Shown here: piece after piece, positions 62,683 through 64,000 of the stretch
Numbering within the stretch: the stretch's first letter is position 1
Layout: every line of letters begins with the position of its first letter
Assembly: GCF_016808095.1 (NCBI RefSeq)
Contig: NC_068980.1
Coordinates: forward strand, 7,784,501-7,848,500
Direction: 5' to 3'
DNA: 64,000 nt
Source of the DNA: Vigna angularis
Taxonomy: Eukaryota > Streptophyta > Magnoliopsida > Fabales > Fabaceae
Position numbers and translations under genes: made by a program
The notes under the pieces: generated by a model
The model's database searches: none
The model's input: only the letters and a program-made list of their open reading frames with translations
Told to the model about the DNA's origin: nothing

Positions 62683-64000
62683 TGAATAATGTTAATGAAA
62701 AACATAGGTGCTTGTTATATATCTATCTATATTGAATTTCTGTGTTAATATTATATGTTGTTGTTTTGAATCTGTAAATAAGAAATTTGTTAAAACTAGT
62801 TGAGGAACACTTTGGCTAAGGAAAGACTTGGTACTTAAGTTGTCCATTGTGACGCACCTCTCTTTCCTGAAAGTCTACTCGACAAGTTGTTAACTTAAAT
62901 CTTATTGAACAGATTATGTACTGTTAAATTATTGTGCAATATATCTTGTTGGAATGAAAATTTCTGATGAATTCATGTTACTGTGGTAGATATGGAATTA
63001 TGAATTATAATTGTGATGGTAGGATAGAGGAATCTTAAAAACCGGAGTTGGTACATTCTTGATCATAGAGCAGCCCTGTCAAATCCAGTAAGTTGTGACT
63101 AGTCATATGTACTGGCGTTTATGGTGAGTTTGATTCGTCAAACATTTGATTTTTCTCCGGTGACCATTTATGGTGATATTTTACTATTGTTAATTTATTT
63201 TGTGATATATTCATTTTGTATGATTTCTGTGATGATTGTATTTTATTATATTGGATTTGAATTTATGCATCTAAACATGATATGAGTATTATGGGGAAAT
63301 TTTGTAATGGTATAATATGAGTTGAGGAATATGAGCATGGTATGAGTCTCGTGGAGAGATTCTATAATGATATGGTATTTGTGTATATGTTGATGTTGAG
63401 GGTCCTATTGTTGGAGGTTATCCTGATACTTTAATAATCATCCAGTCTCATGTAGAGAAGGATGAATTATGTGGTGAGAGGGGCATAAGGTCCTGGTCTA
63501 TGTGCCGGTTTTGGACATAGTGTTGAGAACTAACCTTGTGAATGGTATGGAGTATTTTGGAAGTGTATTTGTAAGAAGAAGTAGAAGTCACAAGTGCATA
63601 ACCTCCCGTGACCGCTCATCAACGTATCATTCGGATGAATGTCTATTGGGTATTGTGGTGTCTATTGGGTATTGTGGAACGAGTATCTATGGAGTATTGT
63701 GGGATGAGTGTTTATTGGGTATTGTGGGACGAGTGTCTATTAGGAATTGTGGTATGATGGGATGAGTATCTATGGTGTGATTGTGGTATGATGGTATGAG
63801 GGTGTCTGACATAATTATTATATGATGTTTGTATCAAAGTAATTATGCATGTTTTATAAATGATTTGTTGCATGTTAGCTCACCCTACTTGTTTGTGTTT
63901 GTGTATGTGCGATGATCATATAATTCGTTATACGGGAACAGATGAAGGAATGTCGTCTGATCTAGTGCCAATGAAGAAAGAGATAGAAGAATAAATTAGA

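Larger units (their letters stand above)
59549..64000 (+). mobile_element. Gypsy-type LTR, interrupted and running off the window
   Basis: Starts CGTAAGACCC at 59549, the same start as the inserted LTR at 60174. Its first part runs to 60173 with TATA box CTATAAATAG (59911) and a donor-like GAGGTAGGGGAGCTA (60087). After the inserted LTR it resumes at 62688 and continues to the edge, with the conserved block GCTCACCC...GATGATCAT...GGGAACAG-ATG at 63874-63944. A GTCTATTGGGTATTGTGG unit is tandemly repeated at 63641-63790. Whether an internal region follows to the right cannot be seen. Confidence 0.7.

Overview
The window is plant nuclear DNA: very AT-rich, spliced genes with GT-AG introns, and many nested plant transposons. 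The LTR families (arrays of ACGAACG-type repeats, LTRs carrying the TTAATCGATTAACA palindrome) and the MYB and HD-Zip sequences suggest a dicot, most likely a phaseoloid legume such as Vigna or Phaseolus; the species is inferred, not shown. Only one complete, ordinary host gene is visible, an R2R3-MYB transcription factor at 32904-35945 (+). Everything else recognisable is transposon or a gene fragment carried by or lying next to one.

Layout. 1-8443 is the 5' part of a Ty3/gypsy retrotransposon on the minus strand (gag-pol, initiator-Met primer site, long 5' LTR); the LTR is split by another LTR-like insertion at 5065-6879. 9690-11720 looks like a decayed related LTR. 13430-17840 is a CACTA transposon with remnants of its TNP2-type transposase and a Ulp1-like protease gene; a second CACTA element (14882-16285) sits inside the transposase exon. 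23310-25635 is a Mutator-like element with near-identical 246-bp inverted ends and a perfect 9-bp target duplication; it carries an intact small gene for organellar ribosomal protein L33 (24996-25169, minus). 28741-30130 is a broken Ty1/copia remnant on the minus strand. 30644-31494 is a short CACTA derivative.

32703-35945 is the MYB gene with its promoter. 37564-37663 is a 100-bp imperfect palindrome and 39589-40093 a hAT-like element. 43603-45951 is a third full-length CACTA element; it carries a shuffled WD40 (AIP1-like) fragment and a solo LTR with perfect TSDs. 46517 starts another CACTA end. 47834-48073 holds a cytosolic ribosomal protein L11 fragment, and 49082-49327 the last exon of an HD-Zip I gene. 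54420-55830 is a decayed minisatellite. 59549-64000 is a gypsy-type LTR interrupted by a second LTR of the same family (60174-62682).

Common threads: (1) LTRs of the gypsy family share a donor-like GAGGTAAGGGGAGCTA motif near the start, and those with a visible 3' end share an acceptor-like GAGCAG-ATG motif there, suggesting an intron inside the LTR; (2) DNA transposons repeatedly picked up pieces of conserved host genes (L33, perhaps L11, AIP1); (3) the GGACGNNCGTCC / ACGAACG motif forms independent arrays in several elements.

Stretches not listed as genes are AT-rich with no coding signal that I can support.
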